Source of the DNA: an uncultured Aquimarina sp.
GTDB lineage: Bacteria > Bacteroidota > Bacteroidia > Flavobacteriales > Flavobacteriaceae
Reading direction: 5' to 3'
DNA length: 64,000 nucleotides
NCBI GenBank assembly: GCA_947502885.1
Contig: CANNBP010000006.1
Location: forward strand, 62,001-126,000
Positions 39,559-49,283 of this stretch are shown here, piece by piece (within the stretch, counting starts at the first letter, position 1; every line of letters starts with the position of its first letter). Made by a program: the position numbers and the translations under genes. The notes beneath the pieces are model-generated. The model was not told the DNA's origin. It worked only from the letters and a program-made list of their open reading frames with translations, and made no database searches.

Positions 39559-40743
39559 ATGCCTGAAAAAGTAAGAACTAAAATTACATCACTTAGATAT
39601 GTTTATTATAACAGAGTTAATGATATACCAAACATTGACTGGAGTACACTAAACTCAAAAGGAAACATTTTTTTATCTATACCCTACTTAAAAGCTTTGG
39701 AAGAAACGCTTTCTGAAACTATTCAATTTAGATACATTTTGTTTTATGCCAAGGACATTCCTGTAGGTTTTGCTGTAGCTCAGCTTATAAATTTTAATTC
39801 TTCACAATTAAGGTTTCAAGAATTTCCTTGTAAAATTGGTGACACCATTAAAAATACATTATTCAAAAACTTAGACGTCAAAGTTCTTGTTTGTGGTAAC
39901 ATGTTTTCCTGCGGAGAACATGGTTTTATCTATGATGATAAAAGTATTTCACCAAAACTTGCTTTTGAAACTTTATCAAATGTGCTTTTGGAAATCCGAA
40001 AATCCGAAAATTCGAATAAACCTTCTTTTATTTTATTAAAAGAATTCTGGCCAGAAAGTTATATTCAAAGTGATTATATCAAAGAATACGACTTCAGAGA
40101 GTTTCAAATTGATGTTAACATGGTTCTTAAAATCAATCCTAACTGGAAAAATTTTGATGATTATGTATCGAGTATGAGGACAAAATTTAGAACCAGAACT
40201 AAAAAAGTGTTTAAAAAATCAGAAGAAATCATCGTCAAAAATTTGACCTCTCAGGAAATAGAAATGTTCAAAGATAAAATAGATCGATTGTACCTTTCTG
40301 TAATTGAACAGGCTGATTTCAAAATCGGAAAATTAAACTCATCTACTTTTAAAAGCCTTAAACAAACGTTAGGCAAAGCTTTTATTTTTAAAGGGTATTT
40401 TCTACATGATAAATTAGTAGGCTTTACTACTGCTTTTTTTATTGATAATATACTTGACGCCAATCATATCGGAATTGATTACACCTATAATAAATCACAT
40501 GCTATCTATCAAAAAATGCTATATGATTATGTTCTACTTGCCATTAAAAAAGGTGTTACCGAACTTAGATTAGGCCGTACAGCCGAAATAATCAAAAGTA
40601 GTGTAGGTGCCAAACCTGTAGAAATGAAGTTGTATGTTCGGCATGGAAATTCTATATCTAATACACTTTTAAAACCACTAGTAGAGTTGATTTCTCCAAG
40701 CGAATATGAAATTAGAAATCCCTTTAAACTTCAAATAGAATAA
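39559..40743 (+). CDS. GNAT/FemAB-like acyltransferase
   Basis: A 394-residue cytoplasmic protein of two related GNAT-like halves, as in FemAB/peptidoglycan-recognition acetyltransferase families. The second half (about residues 205-365) is typical: a basic RTKFRTRTKKVFKKS helix, then GYFLHDKLVGFTTAFF, GIDYTYNKSHAIYQKML and LRLGRTAEIIKSSVGAKP. Members use aminoacyl-tRNA or acyl-CoA donors, and the acceptor here is unknown. The start is supported by a TAATTTTG promoter-like element at 39511-39518. It overlaps the next gene by one base (TAATG), so translation is coupled. Confidence 0.75.
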   Translation: MPEKVRTKITSLRYVYYNRVNDIPNIDWSTLNSKGNIFLSIPYLKALEETLSETIQFRYILFYAKDIPVGFAVAQLINFNSSQLRFQEFPCKIGDTIKNTLFKNLDVKVLVCGNMFSCGEHGFIYDDKSISPKLAFETLSNVLLEIRKSENSNKPSFILLKEFWPESYIQSDYIKEYDFREFQIDVNMVLKINPNWKNFDDYVSSMRTKFRTRTKKVFKKSEEIIVKNLTSQEIEMFKDKIDRLYLSVIEQADFKIGKLNSSTFKSLKQTLGKAFIFKGYFLHDKLVGFTTAFFIDNILDANHIGIDYTYNKSHAIYQKMLYDYVLLAIKKGVTELRLGRTAEIIKSSVGAKPVEMKLYVRHGNSISNTLLKPLVELISPSEYEIRNPFKLQIE

Positions 40744-41753
40744 TGGACTCATTAACTCAAATTGTTTTAGGAGCCGCTGTTGGCGAAGCTGTTCTTGGAA
40801 AAAAAGTTGGTAATAAAGCTATTTTATGGGGGGCTATAGCAGGAACTATTCCTGATCTTGACGTTCTATCTAAGTATTTTGTTGACAATGTAACCGCAAA
40901 TGAAGTACATAGAGGGTTTTCTCATTCTATCCTTTTTTGTATTCTGGTATCTCCGATATTAGGTTATTTAATTGCCAAAATGTATAAAAGTAAAGAAGCC
41001 AATTGGAAAGATTGGACAAAACTCTTTTTTTGGGGTTTATTTACTCATCCAATACTAGATGCATTTACCACTTGGGGAACTCAGTTATTTTGGCCATTTG
41101 AATACAAAGTTTCTTTTAAAAACATATTCGTTGTAGATCCATTATACACAGTGCCGTTTTTGATTTTTCTTATCTCGGCAATGTTCTATAAACGTACAAA
41201 CCCTAAAAGGAAAAAACTTAATAAACTAGGCTTATATGTAAGTAGTATATATTTAATCATTACATTAGGTATAAAATGGTATACTTATACTGTATTTAGA
41301 TCTAGTTTAAAGAATCAAAATATTGCATACAAAGAGATTCAAACAAAGCCAACTCCACTCAACAGTATTTTATGGACTGCTAATATCGAAACCGATGATT
41401 CTTTTTTAATTGGTTATTATTCTTTATTTGATAAAAGTGATGCTATAAATTTTGTAGCATTTCCTAAAAACCATCATTTGTTGGGTAAAATGAAAAATAC
41501 ACCCTTAATTTCTAGACTTGCAAAATTAACCGAGGGATGGTACACTATAGAAAAATCAACTGCAGGTCGACTATTTTTTAATGATTTGAGATTTGGACAA
41601 CTGGGTATTAACGAAAAAGCTAATAGGTTTGTATTTAGCTACGAGATATTTTATGATGACAATGGAAATTTACAAGCTGTAGAAAGTGAAAAAGAAATAA
41701 ATGAAGCGGCTCCTATGCTCAAAAATTTATTTTCACGAGTTTTAGGTAAATAA
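40743..41753 (+). CDS. Membrane-bound metal-dependent hydrolase, DUF457/YdjM family
   Basis: Integral membrane protein of 336 residues. The N-terminal signature is the one shared by this family: MDSLTQIVLGAAVGEA, then GTIPDLDV and HRGFSHS, which supply Asp and His residues that probably bind metal. At least four membrane helices are visible (about 62-80, 90-108, 130-147 and 162-182), followed by a soluble C-terminal domain (about 190-336). Family members are annotated as putative hydrolases, and the reaction is not established. Its start overlaps the GNAT stop by one base, suggesting joint function. Confidence 0.8.
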   Translation: MDSLTQIVLGAAVGEAVLGKKVGNKAILWGAIAGTIPDLDVLSKYFVDNVTANEVHRGFSHSILFCILVSPILGYLIAKMYKSKEANWKDWTKLFFWGLFTHPILDAFTTWGTQLFWPFEYKVSFKNIFVVDPLYTVPFLIFLISAMFYKRTNPKRKKLNKLGLYVSSIYLIITLGIKWYTYTVFRSSLKNQNIAYKEIQTKPTPLNSILWTANIETDDSFLIGYYSLFDKSDAINFVAFPKNHHLLGKMKNTPLISRLAKLTEGWYTIEKSTAGRLFFNDLRFGQLGINEKANRFVFSYEIFYDDNGNLQAVESEKEINEAAPMLKNLFSRVLGK

Positions 41754-41767
41754 TAATGTAGTAATCA

Positions 41768-41803
41768 TTAAAGAGTAGCTCTAAACTGTAAACTACTCTT
41801 TAA
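41768..41803. terminator. Bidirectional terminator between convergent genes
   Basis: An 11-bp stem, TTAAAGAGTAG (41768-41778) with CTACTCTTTAA (41793-41803), has a 14-nt loop. On the plus side it is followed by a T-rich run. It lies between the stops of the DUF457 gene and the DUF1761 gene and can serve both. Confidence 0.75.
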
Positions 41804-41834
41804 CAATTTTATTTTTTCTCTAAAGAAATTAGAT

Positions 41835-42335
41835 TTATGCAAATTGGCAGATAACACCTCCCATTAAGGCAATACATACAATCCAATATCCTGCATTAAC
41901 GGCAATATATTTAAATCCTTTTTTCTCAAATAAGCTATTTGTTGCCAATACTGGCAATGCTATCATTAGGCCAACCATAAAACCATGTAAGGCTCCATGC
42001 CCAAAAGTTCTATAGCTACTACCAAATTTTGTTATATAATCTTGTGAAAATTTATAAGTTTCTGTACCCGCTTCATTCCATCCTGGATCACTCATAATAC
42101 TAGAGAAAAAGCCAAACTGATGGATAACAATCGTATTTAATATAAATGCCAAAAAGAAACTAAATACATATGCCAAAATAAAAGTCATAGCCATGTTTCC
42201 TCCTTTTAAATCATCTTCTGTAAAACCACATGCATTCATCCAAGCTTTACCAAAAACCTTTGGATTATACCAAACAAACCCAAGTATCATAGGGATTAAC
42301 GCTGCAACAGCAGTAATTAAAAAATTAAATTCCAT
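41835..42335 (-). CDS. DUF1761 family membrane protein
   Basis: A 166-residue membrane protein with four helices (about 5-25, 50-72, 108-128 and 140-162). The family signature FVWYNPKVFGKAWM follows the first helix, and GHGALHGFMVGL lies in the third. No function is established for DUF1761. It appears monocistronic, and a CAAATATA on the plus strand (42364-42371) gives a TATATTTG -7 element on the minus strand. The terminator is shared with the convergent gene. Confidence 0.85.
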   Translation of the reverse strand: MEFNFLITAVAALIPMILGFVWYNPKVFGKAWMNACGFTEDDLKGGNMAMTFILAYVFSFFLAFILNTIVIHQFGFFSSIMSDPGWNEAGTETYKFSQDYITKFGSSYRTFGHGALHGFMVGLMIALPVLATNSLFEKKGFKYIAVNAGYWIVCIALMGGVICQFA

Positions 42336-42390
42336 ATTTGATAGTTTTAATGTTGTTGTTACTCAAATATAATTAATTCTTAAATTAGAA

Positions 42391-42990
42391 TTACCATACC
42401 CAAAATAATAATCGAATCGAGAAAAGAATCAGTATCACACCTGTCACTTTAAAAAAAACAGTCAGATTTTTTGACGAAACAATTTTCTGAACTCTTTTTG
42501 ATAAAATTACTTTTGCAATGTCTGTACAAAAAATACCAAGTAAAACAGATCCAATAAAAAGCAATAATGATTGGCTTTCTGGATATCTATGTTGACCATA
42601 ATTATACACTCCAATCCAAACAACAAATACAAAAGGGTTAAAAAAATTAATACTAAATCCTTTTATAAAGAACGAGAACATGCCTTTATAATAGATAGTA
42701 GATTCAGTGTTCTTTTTTGCCTTTTTCATCAAATAACTAATCCCTAGTATCAAAAGTAATATACTCCCAACCCCTCCTATCCAAAATTGATTTTGCTTTA
42801 TGATCATTAAAGAAGAAAGACCATAGTAACAAAGTGCTACACATACAATATCACTTATAATAATACCAAATACCACAGCCAATCCTGCTTTGACACCGTA
42901 TTGAAGTGCACTATTTAAGAGCAAAAAAAATACGGGGCCTATAAAGATAATCATACCTAATCCTATCCCAAAACCTTCTAAAAATGACAT
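42391..42990 (-). CDS. LysE/RhtB family exporter
   Basis: A 199-residue inner-membrane protein with six hydrophobic helices. The N-terminal pattern of the LysE amino-acid exporter family is present (GFGIGLGMIIFIGPVFFLLL, then GVKAGLAVVFGIIISD). It is expected to export amino acids or related metabolites, and the substrate cannot be read from sequence. The gene stands alone between DUF1761 (55 bp away) and SCO1 (51 bp away). Confidence 0.85.
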   Translation of the reverse strand: MSFLEGFGIGLGMIIFIGPVFFLLLNSALQYGVKAGLAVVFGIIISDIVCVALCYYGLSSLMIIKQNQFWIGGVGSILLLILGISYLMKKAKKNTESTIYYKGMFSFFIKGFSINFFNPFVFVVWIGVYNYGQHRYPESQSLLLFIGSVLLGIFCTDIAKVILSKRVQKIVSSKNLTVFFKVTGVILILFSIRLLFWVW

Positions 42991-43041
42991 GAAATTTTTT
43001 GAAATTAAATCTCAGTAAATATAAGTATTATATCATGTTAG

Positions 43042-43692
43042 CTACTCTTTTTCAAGAATTTCTATATGCCTTATCAGTCGCTTTACATCCAAAGCAATTG
43101 TACCATTATAAACCCCTCTTATATATCCTTTTTTATCTATTAAAATAAAATTTTCAGTATGAATAAAGTTTGTCGAATCCTTAGTCTTTATGAAATCTTC
43201 ATCTGCAAAATACCCATTTCTGGCAATTTCATAAATTTCATCTTTATCCCCTGTAACCAAATCCCATTTTTCGCTATAGATATCATTTCTTAATGCATAT
43301 TCTTTTAACACAGGTACCGAATCATGCCACGGCATCACTGTATGAGATAACAACTTGATTTTGGTATCATTTTTATAAACTTCCTGTATGTATTTCATGT
43401 TCTTAGTTAATTGAGGACAAATTCCTGGGCATATGGTAAAGAAAAAATCTGCTACATATATTTTCCCTTTGTAATCTGAATTTGATACGGTATCCCCCAT
43501 TTGGTTAACAAATCTGAATGCAGGGATTTTATGCTTGTCCTTCAAATCTTTCTCTGTATACCAATATGGCGTGAAATCTGAAGAAACAAAATATGGTAAT
43601 TTATCAACCGCTACATTAGACTGTATCTTTTCCTTTTCTTTACAAGAAGAAATAAGGACTAAACAGGTTATTAAAAATAGGTTATACTTCAT
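43042..43692 (-). CDS. SCO1/SenC family copper-thioredoxin lipoprotein
   Basis: Periplasm-facing lipoprotein of 216 residues (lipobox LISSC, Cys17). The thioredoxin-like SCO domain contains the copper-binding pair Cys88/Cys92 in ICPGICPQ and the conserved His178 in NFIHTENF, so all three copper ligands are present. SCO proteins deliver copper to, or reduce, the CuA site of cytochrome oxidase, although some have redox roles. It is the third gene of an operon after YHYH and MORN-repeat proteins, with a 7-bp gap. No oxidase genes are nearby. Confidence 0.9.
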   Translation of the reverse strand: MKYNLFLITCLVLISSCKEKEKIQSNVAVDKLPYFVSSDFTPYWYTEKDLKDKHKIPAFRFVNQMGDTVSNSDYKGKIYVADFFFTICPGICPQLTKNMKYIQEVYKNDTKIKLLSHTVMPWHDSVPVLKEYALRNDIYSEKWDLVTGDKDEIYEIARNGYFADEDFIKTKDSTNFIHTENFILIDKKGYIRGVYNGTIALDVKRLIRHIEILEKE

Positions 43693-43699
43693 GTTTAGG

Positions 43700-44266
43700 T
43701 TAATACATTTTTGTTGAGTCTTTTTTTACAGTATAACATCTCTTTAGACCGATAAGACCAAAACGTTCTCCGTTCACTACTTCATAATTTGCCTTTATGG
43801 TTCCATTGGGCTTAAACATTTGTTGTCTGCCATTTTCTTTTCCTTCTGTATAGTTAAACACTCTTAACAACTGCCCATTACTATACCATTCTTTTACACT
43901 ACCATGATACCTACCAAGGTTATCAAAATGGTACTCAAATTTAAAGCTACCATCTGGCCACCACCCTTTATGAATACCTATTTTTATACCTTTGGTATAC
44001 GTCCTATGAGTTTGTAATAATCCATCACTATAAAATATCGTTTCTACTCCTTCTTTTCTACCTTTTACATATTGAACGCTAGATTTTATGCTATCAGAAG
44101 AATAATAACTAAGTAAACTACCATTAAATAGTTTCTTCTTATAAAACAAAGCTCCATTGTCGAGTTTTAAATCTGGGTCATTTGATAAAACGGTAAGATC
44201 TTGTTTATTAGAAACACAACAAACTTGAAAACATATTACGATTATTAAAATTGATTTTCTTATCAT
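43700..44266 (-). CDS. MORN-repeat (YwqK-like) secreted protein
   Basis: A 188-residue protein with a short signal sequence that probably ends in a lipobox (QVCCVS). At least four MORN/YwqK-type repeats follow, each with a GxxxGxxxxWYxNGxL-like core (for example KGWWPDGSFKFEYHF and KEWYSNGQLLRVFNY). Databases often label these toxin-antitoxin YwqK antitoxins, but nothing here supports that role; repeats of this kind are common in Bacteroidota exported proteins. Its ATG directly follows the YHYH stop and it precedes SCO1 by 7 bp, so the three are one operon. Confidence 0.8.
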   Translation of the reverse strand: MIRKSILIIVICFQVCCVSNKQDLTVLSNDPDLKLDNGALFYKKKLFNGSLLSYYSSDSIKSSVQYVKGRKEGVETIFYSDGLLQTHRTYTKGIKIGIHKGWWPDGSFKFEYHFDNLGRYHGSVKEWYSNGQLLRVFNYTEGKENGRQQMFKPNGTIKANYEVVNGERFGLIGLKRCYTVKKDSTKMY

Positions 44267-45085
44267 CTAGTTCGTAATATTACCCGGAGTACCATAAAAA
44301 CCATTTCCATTAATATAAGGATCTTCAGAAGTAATATGATAATGATAAATTCCGTTCGGAAAATCTTCTGTAACTCCAATATGTCCATGATAATCATCAA
44401 GATCGGCATTGGTAATCTCTTCACCATTTTCTATTGGTCCATAAACAGGAAAACCATCTGCTAATAATCCAAGAAATGCATCATTTCCAAACTTATTTGT
44501 CAAATAAACTGGTTCTTGATGATAATGGTATCCACCCTGCTGTTGAGGGTGCCCTAAATACTGATCAAAAGAATTAATTTCTCCAGTTAATGGCTGATTA
44601 TCAGGTCCCGCATATTGATTATAAAAAACCACACCATTTACAGCAATTCCCATTGTTCCTAATGCTGTTGCCTCTTTATTACTTGCTTCTGCAGGATACA
44701 AAGGTATTGTAATCGTTATATTTTGAGCAGCAATTCTATTCGGATTCAAATTAAAACTAGAATTACTTCCATTATAAGCTTCATACAGACTAGACTCCCA
44801 TTCTGTATCTAAATAATAGGGCGATTTGTGGTCTGGCAAATCATTCGTTGTAAAAATCACATTAGAACCACTAACCTCATAAGACATACCTGCTGCACTA
44901 AACTTAGTAAGAATAGGAGTTATATCATAATCGCTAGATACTGGGCTTGTGGTATTATCTGTTGTCGTACCTGTATCATTTGACATGTTTTCTGTTGTGT
45001 CATCATCACCAGAGCATGCCGTAAAAACATAAGTGAAAATGAATAAAATTGTAAACATTCTAGAAATTGTTGGGGACTTTTTCAT
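44267..45085 (-). CDS. YHYH-domain lipoprotein
   Basis: A 272-residue lipoprotein (lipobox FTACSGDD, about Cys23) with a Thr/Asp-rich linker. The YHYH domain covers about residues 95-265. It contains the family motifs MGIAVNGVVFYNQYAG, GYHYHQEP, LLADGFPVYGP and the closing GIYHYHIT, with many His residues that look like a metal site. The family's function is unknown. It is first in the operon with the MORN protein and the SCO1 copper protein, so a role in metal binding or delivery is plausible. The upstream 197 bp contain no consensus promoter I trust. Confidence 0.88.
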   Translation of the reverse strand: MKKSPTISRMFTILFIFTYVFTACSGDDDTTENMSNDTGTTTDNTTSPVSSDYDITPILTKFSAAGMSYEVSGSNVIFTTNDLPDHKSPYYLDTEWESSLYEAYNGSNSSFNLNPNRIAAQNITITIPLYPAEASNKEATALGTMGIAVNGVVFYNQYAGPDNQPLTGEINSFDQYLGHPQQQGGYHYHQEPVYLTNKFGNDAFLGLLADGFPVYGPIENGEEITNADLDDYHGHIGVTEDFPNGIYHYHITSEDPYINGNGFYGTPGNITN

Positions 45086-45282
45086 AATAATAATTAGTAT
45101 TTGTTAGTTACTCTTTTCTTTAGACAACATAAATCTAAAAAGGTTTAATTATCTGTTAAACAGTATAGAATATATTTCTATAAATACTTAAAAATTGCGA
45201 TTAATAAAACTTCTAATTATTATCCGGTTGTTTTAACCTAGTTTAATATCTATATTTATCACACTGTTTAATCTTTATATGT

Positions 45283-45771
45283 ATGAGTAATAAATATAGT
45301 ACCAAAGTAAATGATCACCTTGAATTTGAATTTACCGAAAAAGATATTTCTTCAAAAGATATTCTTAAGACCTTTAATACCAATTACAACATACTTCATG
45401 AACACAAATCCATTCAAACTGAAATTGTAAAAGAAGATTTTACTAAGAAATCATATTCTGTAAAAGTTAATGGGACCATCTATAATGTAACAATTAACGA
45501 CGTATTAGACCAAAAAATTAAAGAAATGGGGTTCTCTTTAGGGTCTTCAAAACAAGTTGATGTCATTAAAGCCCCTATGCCGGGACTACTGTTAGACATA
45601 CATGTTAGCGAAGGGCAAAATATCAAAGAAGATGAACCTTTACTTATTCTTGAAGCTATGAAAATGGAAAATAGTATTCTATCTCCCAGAGATGGCGTTA
45701 TAAAATCTATATCTGCTACCAAAGGAGACACCGTAGACAAAGGACAACTATTAATCGAATTTGAGAAATAA
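45283..45771 (+). CDS. Biotin carboxyl carrier protein subunit of acyl-CoA carboxylase
   Basis: A 162-residue biotin carrier. The C-terminal biotinyl domain (about 93-162) has the EAMKMEN motif with biotinylated Lys127. The N-terminal half is a small beta domain typical of the carrier parts of propionyl-CoA or pyruvate carboxylase-type enzymes. It delivers CO2 from the biotin carboxylase to the carboxyltransferase, both encoded directly downstream (56-bp gap, then 3 bp). Length and context indicate an acyl-CoA (probably propionyl-CoA) carboxylase and not the housekeeping AccB. Confidence 0.9.
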   Translation: MSNKYSTKVNDHLEFEFTEKDISSKDILKTFNTNYNILHEHKSIQTEIVKEDFTKKSYSVKVNGTIYNVTINDVLDQKIKEMGFSLGSSKQVDVIKAPMPGLLLDIHVSEGQNIKEDEPLLILEAMKMENSILSPRDGVIKSISATKGDTVDKGQLLIEFEK

Positions 45772-45827
45772 CAACATATATCAGGTACGTGACATCGTAT
45801 AGAAGTTAAATTTACAAAACGAAACGT

Positions 45828-47270
45828 ATGAAAAAAATAGTAATAGCCAATAGAGGTGAAATTGCGATAAGAATAATGAAAACAGCCCATAAAATGGGAA
45901 TCAAAACTGTTGCCATATACTCAACTGTAGATCGTGATGCACCACATGTTAAACTTGCCAATGAAGCAGTCTGTATTGGTGAAGCACCATCAAATCAATC
46001 TTATTTATTAGGTTCTAAAATTATTGATGTTGCCAAAAAATTAGATGCTGATGCAATACATCCTGGTTATGGTTTTTTAAGTGAAAATGCTGATTTTGCT
46101 AAAGAAGTTGAAGAAAATAATCTGATTTTCATAGGCCCAAAACCGAAAGCTATAAAAATAATGGGAAGTAAATTAGCAGCAAAAGAAGCTGTAAAAGCTT
46201 ATGATATACCCATGGTCCCCGGAATAGATGAAGCGATTACTAATGTTACAAAAGCAAAAGTTATAGCTTCAGAAATTGGTTATCCTATATTGATAAAAGC
46301 GTCTGCAGGTGGTGGTGGTAAAGGTATGCGAATTGTAGAACAAGAAAGTAATTTTGAATCCCAAATGGAAAGAGCGATTAGTGAAGCTACCTCTGCATTT
46401 GGTGATGGATCTGTATTTATCGAAAAATATATTGCCTCTCCTAGACATATTGAAATACAGGTTATGGCTGATAGTCATGGAAATATTATTCACTTATTCG
46501 AAAGAGAGTGTAGTATACAGAGGAGGCATCAAAAAGTGGTTGAAGAAGCACCTTCTTCTGTTTTAACACCTCAATTGCGTGCAAAAATGGGAGAAGCAGC
46601 TATAAAAGTGGCCAAAGCATGTGACTATCGAGGAGCAGGAACTGTAGAATTTCTTTTAGATGGGAATAACAATTTCTATTTTCTTGAAATGAATACTCGA
46701 TTACAAGTTGAGCACCCTGTGACCGAATTGATTACAAACACTGATCTTGTCGAACTTCAAATTAAAGTAGCAAGAGGCGAATCTCTAGGCATACAACAAG
46801 AAGATCTGGTCATTAATGGCCATGCATTAGAACTACGAGTTTATGCAGAAGATCCTTTACATGATTTTTTACCAAGTGTTGGACATCTAGACACATACAA
46901 AATTCCTACTGGTAAAGGTATACGAGTTGATAACGGTTTTGAAGAAGGAATGGATATTCCTATATACTATGATCCTATGTTAGCAAAATTAATCACCTAT
47001 GGTAAAACTCGAGAAGAGGCTATACAAATTATGATTACGGCAATTGATAATTATAAAATTAAAGCCATAGAAACGACTTTATCATTTGGAAAATTTGTTT
47101 GCAAACACGAAGCTTTTACCTCTGGTAATTTTGATACACATTTTGTAAAAAAATATTATACTAGTGATGCTATAGAATCTTCAAACCATGAAGATGCCAA
47201 AATAGCGGCAATAATTGCTTTAAAACATTATCTAGAAGATCAAAAAAAATTACGTTTACCAATACACTAA
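45828..47270 (+). CDS. Biotin carboxylase subunit of acyl-CoA carboxylase
   Basis: A 480-residue ATP-grasp enzyme that carboxylates the biotin on the carrier. It begins KKIVIANRGEIAIRI, the classic N-domain, with HPGYGFLSENADFA. The Gly-rich ATP loop KASAGGGGKGMRIV lies near residues 155-168. FIEKYIASPRHIEIQV, the ECSIQRRHQKVVEEAPS block and the active-site region EMNTRLQVEHPVTE are all complete. The C-domain ends near residue 450 with a short extension. It is the second gene of the operon, 3 bp before the carboxyltransferase. Confidence 0.93.
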   Translation: MKKIVIANRGEIAIRIMKTAHKMGIKTVAIYSTVDRDAPHVKLANEAVCIGEAPSNQSYLLGSKIIDVAKKLDADAIHPGYGFLSENADFAKEVEENNLIFIGPKPKAIKIMGSKLAAKEAVKAYDIPMVPGIDEAITNVTKAKVIASEIGYPILIKASAGGGGKGMRIVEQESNFESQMERAISEATSAFGDGSVFIEKYIASPRHIEIQVMADSHGNIIHLFERECSIQRRHQKVVEEAPSSVLTPQLRAKMGEAAIKVAKACDYRGAGTVEFLLDGNNNFYFLEMNTRLQVEHPVTELITNTDLVELQIKVARGESLGIQQEDLVINGHALELRVYAEDPLHDFLPSVGHLDTYKIPTGKGIRVDNGFEEGMDIPIYYDPMLAKLITYGKTREEAIQIMITAIDNYKIKAIETTLSFGKFVCKHEAFTSGNFDTHFVKKYYTSDAIESSNHEDAKIAAIIALKHYLEDQKKLRLPIH

Positions 47271-47273
47271 AAT

Positions 47274-48815
47274 ATGAATTCTAAAATTAAGGCATTACAA
47301 GATAAAATCAATGAAGCAAAGTTAGGTGGTGGTGAAAAGCGTATACAACGACAACATCAAAAGAAAAAACTAACAGCCAGAGAGCGTGTTACCTATATCT
47401 TGGATGAAGGTTCTTTTGAAGAAATAGGTATTCTAGTTACGCATCGTACCACTGATTTTGACATGGACAAAGAAGTATACTATGGTGACGGTGTAGTAAC
47501 CGGTTACGGAACTATAGATGGTAGACTTGTTTATATTTATGCACAAGATTTTACTGTATTTGGCGGGGCTCTATCAGAAACGCATGCTGAGAAAATCTGT
47601 AAAATAATGGATCACGCCATAAAAGTCGGGGCTCCTATCATTGGATTGAATGATTCTGGAGGAGCAAGAATTCAAGAGGGCGTTCGTTCATTAGGTGGAT
47701 ATGCCGATATATTTTTCAGAAATGTGCAAGCTTCAGGGGTAATTCCACAAATATCTGCAATTATGGGGCCTTGTGCCGGTGGAGCTGTTTATTCTCCTGC
47801 TATGACAGATTTTACTCTTATGGTAGAAGATACAAGTTATATGTTTGTTACAGGACCTAATGTGGTTAAAACAGTAACCAATGAAGAAGTTACTTCTGAA
47901 GAACTTGGGGGTGCTAGTACACATGCAACCAAATCCGGTGTAGCACACGTAACTTCATCAAATGACATCGAGTGTCTAGAAGATGTAAAAAAACTACTAA
48001 GTTATATCCCCCAAAATAACATCCAACAATCAAAAACTCTCCCCTATACATTATCTGATGAAATAAGAGAAGAGTTGTCTGATATCATTCCTGATAGCCC
48101 TAACAAACCTTATGACATGCATGAGGTTATCAATGGTATTATTGATAAGGATTCATTTTTTGAAATACATAAGTCCTATGCCGAAAATATTATCGTTGGT
48201 TTTGCTCGTCTGGGTGGCAAAAGTGTTGGGATTGTAGCCAATCAACCTATGTTTTTGGCTGGAGTACTAGATGTAAATAGTTCGAAAAAAGCGGCTCGTT
48301 TTACTCGTTTTTGTGATTGTTTTAATATTCCTCTTCTCGTACTTGTAGATGTTCCTGGCTTTTTACCCGGTACTGACCAAGAATGGAATGGGATCATAGT
48401 ACACGGAGCAAAATTGTTATACGCCCTTAGTGAAGCTACAGTGCCTAGGATTACAGTTATAACTCGTAAAGCCTATGGAGGTGCTTATGATGTAATGAAC
48501 TCTAAACACATTGGGGCTGATCTTAATTTTGCATGGCCTTCTGCAGAAATCGCGGTAATGGGCGCAAAAGGTGCTAGTGAAATTATTTTTAAACGTGAAA
48601 TACAAGCTGCAGATAATCCAGAAGTAAAACTTTCTGAAAAAGAGGCTGAATATGCCGAGAAGTTTGCTAACCCATATCGAGCTGCTCAACGTGGTTTTAT
48701 TGATGAAGTAATACTACCAAAAAATACAAGACGAAAATTAATTAAAGGGTACAGTATGTTAGAGAATAAAAAAGTAGATCGGCCTAAACGAAAACATGGC
48801 AATATTCCCTTATAG
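47274..48815 (+). CDS. Acyl-CoA (propionyl-CoA) carboxylase beta subunit
   Basis: A 513-residue carboxyltransferase with two crotonase-like halves. The N-half has [16 protein letters not shown] and the acyl-CoA oxyanion region [14 protein letters not shown] and [12 protein letters not shown]. The C-half has [18 protein letters not shown] and [13 protein letters not shown], the biotin-side site. The sequence pattern is that of the PccB type (propionyl-CoA to methylmalonyl-CoA), but acetyl-CoA specificity is not excluded. With the two upstream genes it forms a complete three-subunit enzyme. A hairpin about 120 bp downstream may end the operon. Confidence 0.92.
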   Translation: MNSKIKALQDKINEAKLGGGEKRIQRQHQKKKLTARERVTYILDEGSFEEIGILVTHRTTDFDMDKEVYYGDGVVTGYGTIDGRLVYIYAQDFTVFGGALSETHAEKICKIMDHAIKVGAPIIGLNDSGGARIQEGVRSLGGYADIFFRNVQASGVIPQISAIMGPCAGGAVYSPAMTDFTLMVEDTSYMFVTGPNVVKTVTNEEVTSEELGGASTHATKSGVAHVTSSNDIECLEDVKKLLSYIPQNNIQQSKTLPYTLSDEIREELSDIIPDSPNKPYDMHEVINGIIDKDSFFEIHKSYAENIIVGFARLGGKSVGIVANQPMFLAGVLDVNSSKKAARFTRFCDCFNIPLLVLVDVPGFLPGTDQEWNGIIVHGAKLLYALSEATVPRITVITRKAYGGAYDVMNSKHIGADLNFAWPSAEIAVMGAKGASEIIFKREIQAADNPEVKLSEKEAEYAEKFANPYRAAQRGFIDEVILPKNTRRKLIKGYSMLENKKVDRPKRKHGNIPL

Positions 48816-48933
48816 GCCAACTATATCACAAAATTTAATCAACATTATAGAACTTGTTTCTCTATAGACCGTATTGAAATTTAAAAATAGATTTTCATTT
48901 CACCTACAAAACAACCTCATTTTCAACATATTA

Positions 48934-49002
48934 AACAAACTCTAAAACGTTACAAAACGTTTTAGGGTTTGTTATTTCATCATGTTTGAAATATGATGAA
49001 AT
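48934..49002. terminator. Two adjacent hairpins after the carboxylase operon
   Basis: The first stem (48934-48973) pairs AACAAAC and TAAAACGTT with AACGTTTTA and GTTTGTT around a 4-nt loop. The second pairs ATTTCATCAT (48974-48983) with ATGATGAAAT (48993-49002). No clean U-run follows, so these may be processing or weak termination sites about 120 bp after the stop codon. Confidence 0.4.
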
Positions 49003-49024
49003 ATGTTACATCTCTCTTTATCTA

Positions 49025-49032
49025 TACATTTG
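49025..49032 (+). promoter_or_regulatory. -7 promoter element upstream of a short reading frame
   Basis: TACATTTG is an exact TAnnTTTG match. The -33 position (around 49004-49009, TGTTAC) is only a partial match. Transcription would start near 49038 and run into the 28-codon frame at 49092 and the hairpin at 49284-49328. Confidence 0.45.
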
Positions 49033-49091
49033 TATCAGAATAAAACAAAATCATTTATCAAATAACAATAACACCTATTAACATAAAAATC

Positions 49092-49178
49092 ATGAAACAG
49101 TTTAAAACAAAATTCGACGGTATTTTAAAGTTTTTGGCTACGCTACCTAGCGCATCAAGTCATGCTATTCACAGATAA
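49092..49178 (+). CDS. Possible 28-residue peptide
   Basis: An ATG-started frame of 28 codons, too short for usual gene calling. The peptide begins with a basic segment (MKQFKTKFDGILKFL) and continues into ATLPSASSHAIHR, so it is cationic and partly amphipathic. It is preceded by an exact -7 element about 60 bp upstream and followed about 105 bp later by a strong hairpin, so it could be a short independent transcript. I recognise no family, and chance occurrence is quite possible. Confidence 0.3.
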   Translation: MKQFKTKFDGILKFLATLPSASSHAIHR

Positions 49179-49283
49179 AAATAACAAGTACAATATGATA
49201 AAAGAACTACTTTAATTTTTTTACTTTTTATAAAGTAAACACATATTCAACAAAAAACAATCTTTTTTTTTAGTTGCGATTGT

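Noticed and set aside
43700..44266. Toxin-antitoxin antitoxin (YwqK label)
   Set aside because: The protein has a signal sequence and MORN-like repeats and no toxin partner; the neighbours are SCO1 and YHYH proteins.
45283..48815. Housekeeping acetyl-CoA carboxylase
   Set aside because: The single ~510-residue carboxyltransferase is of PccB type and not the split AccA/AccD form. Specificity for propionyl-CoA is likely but unproven.
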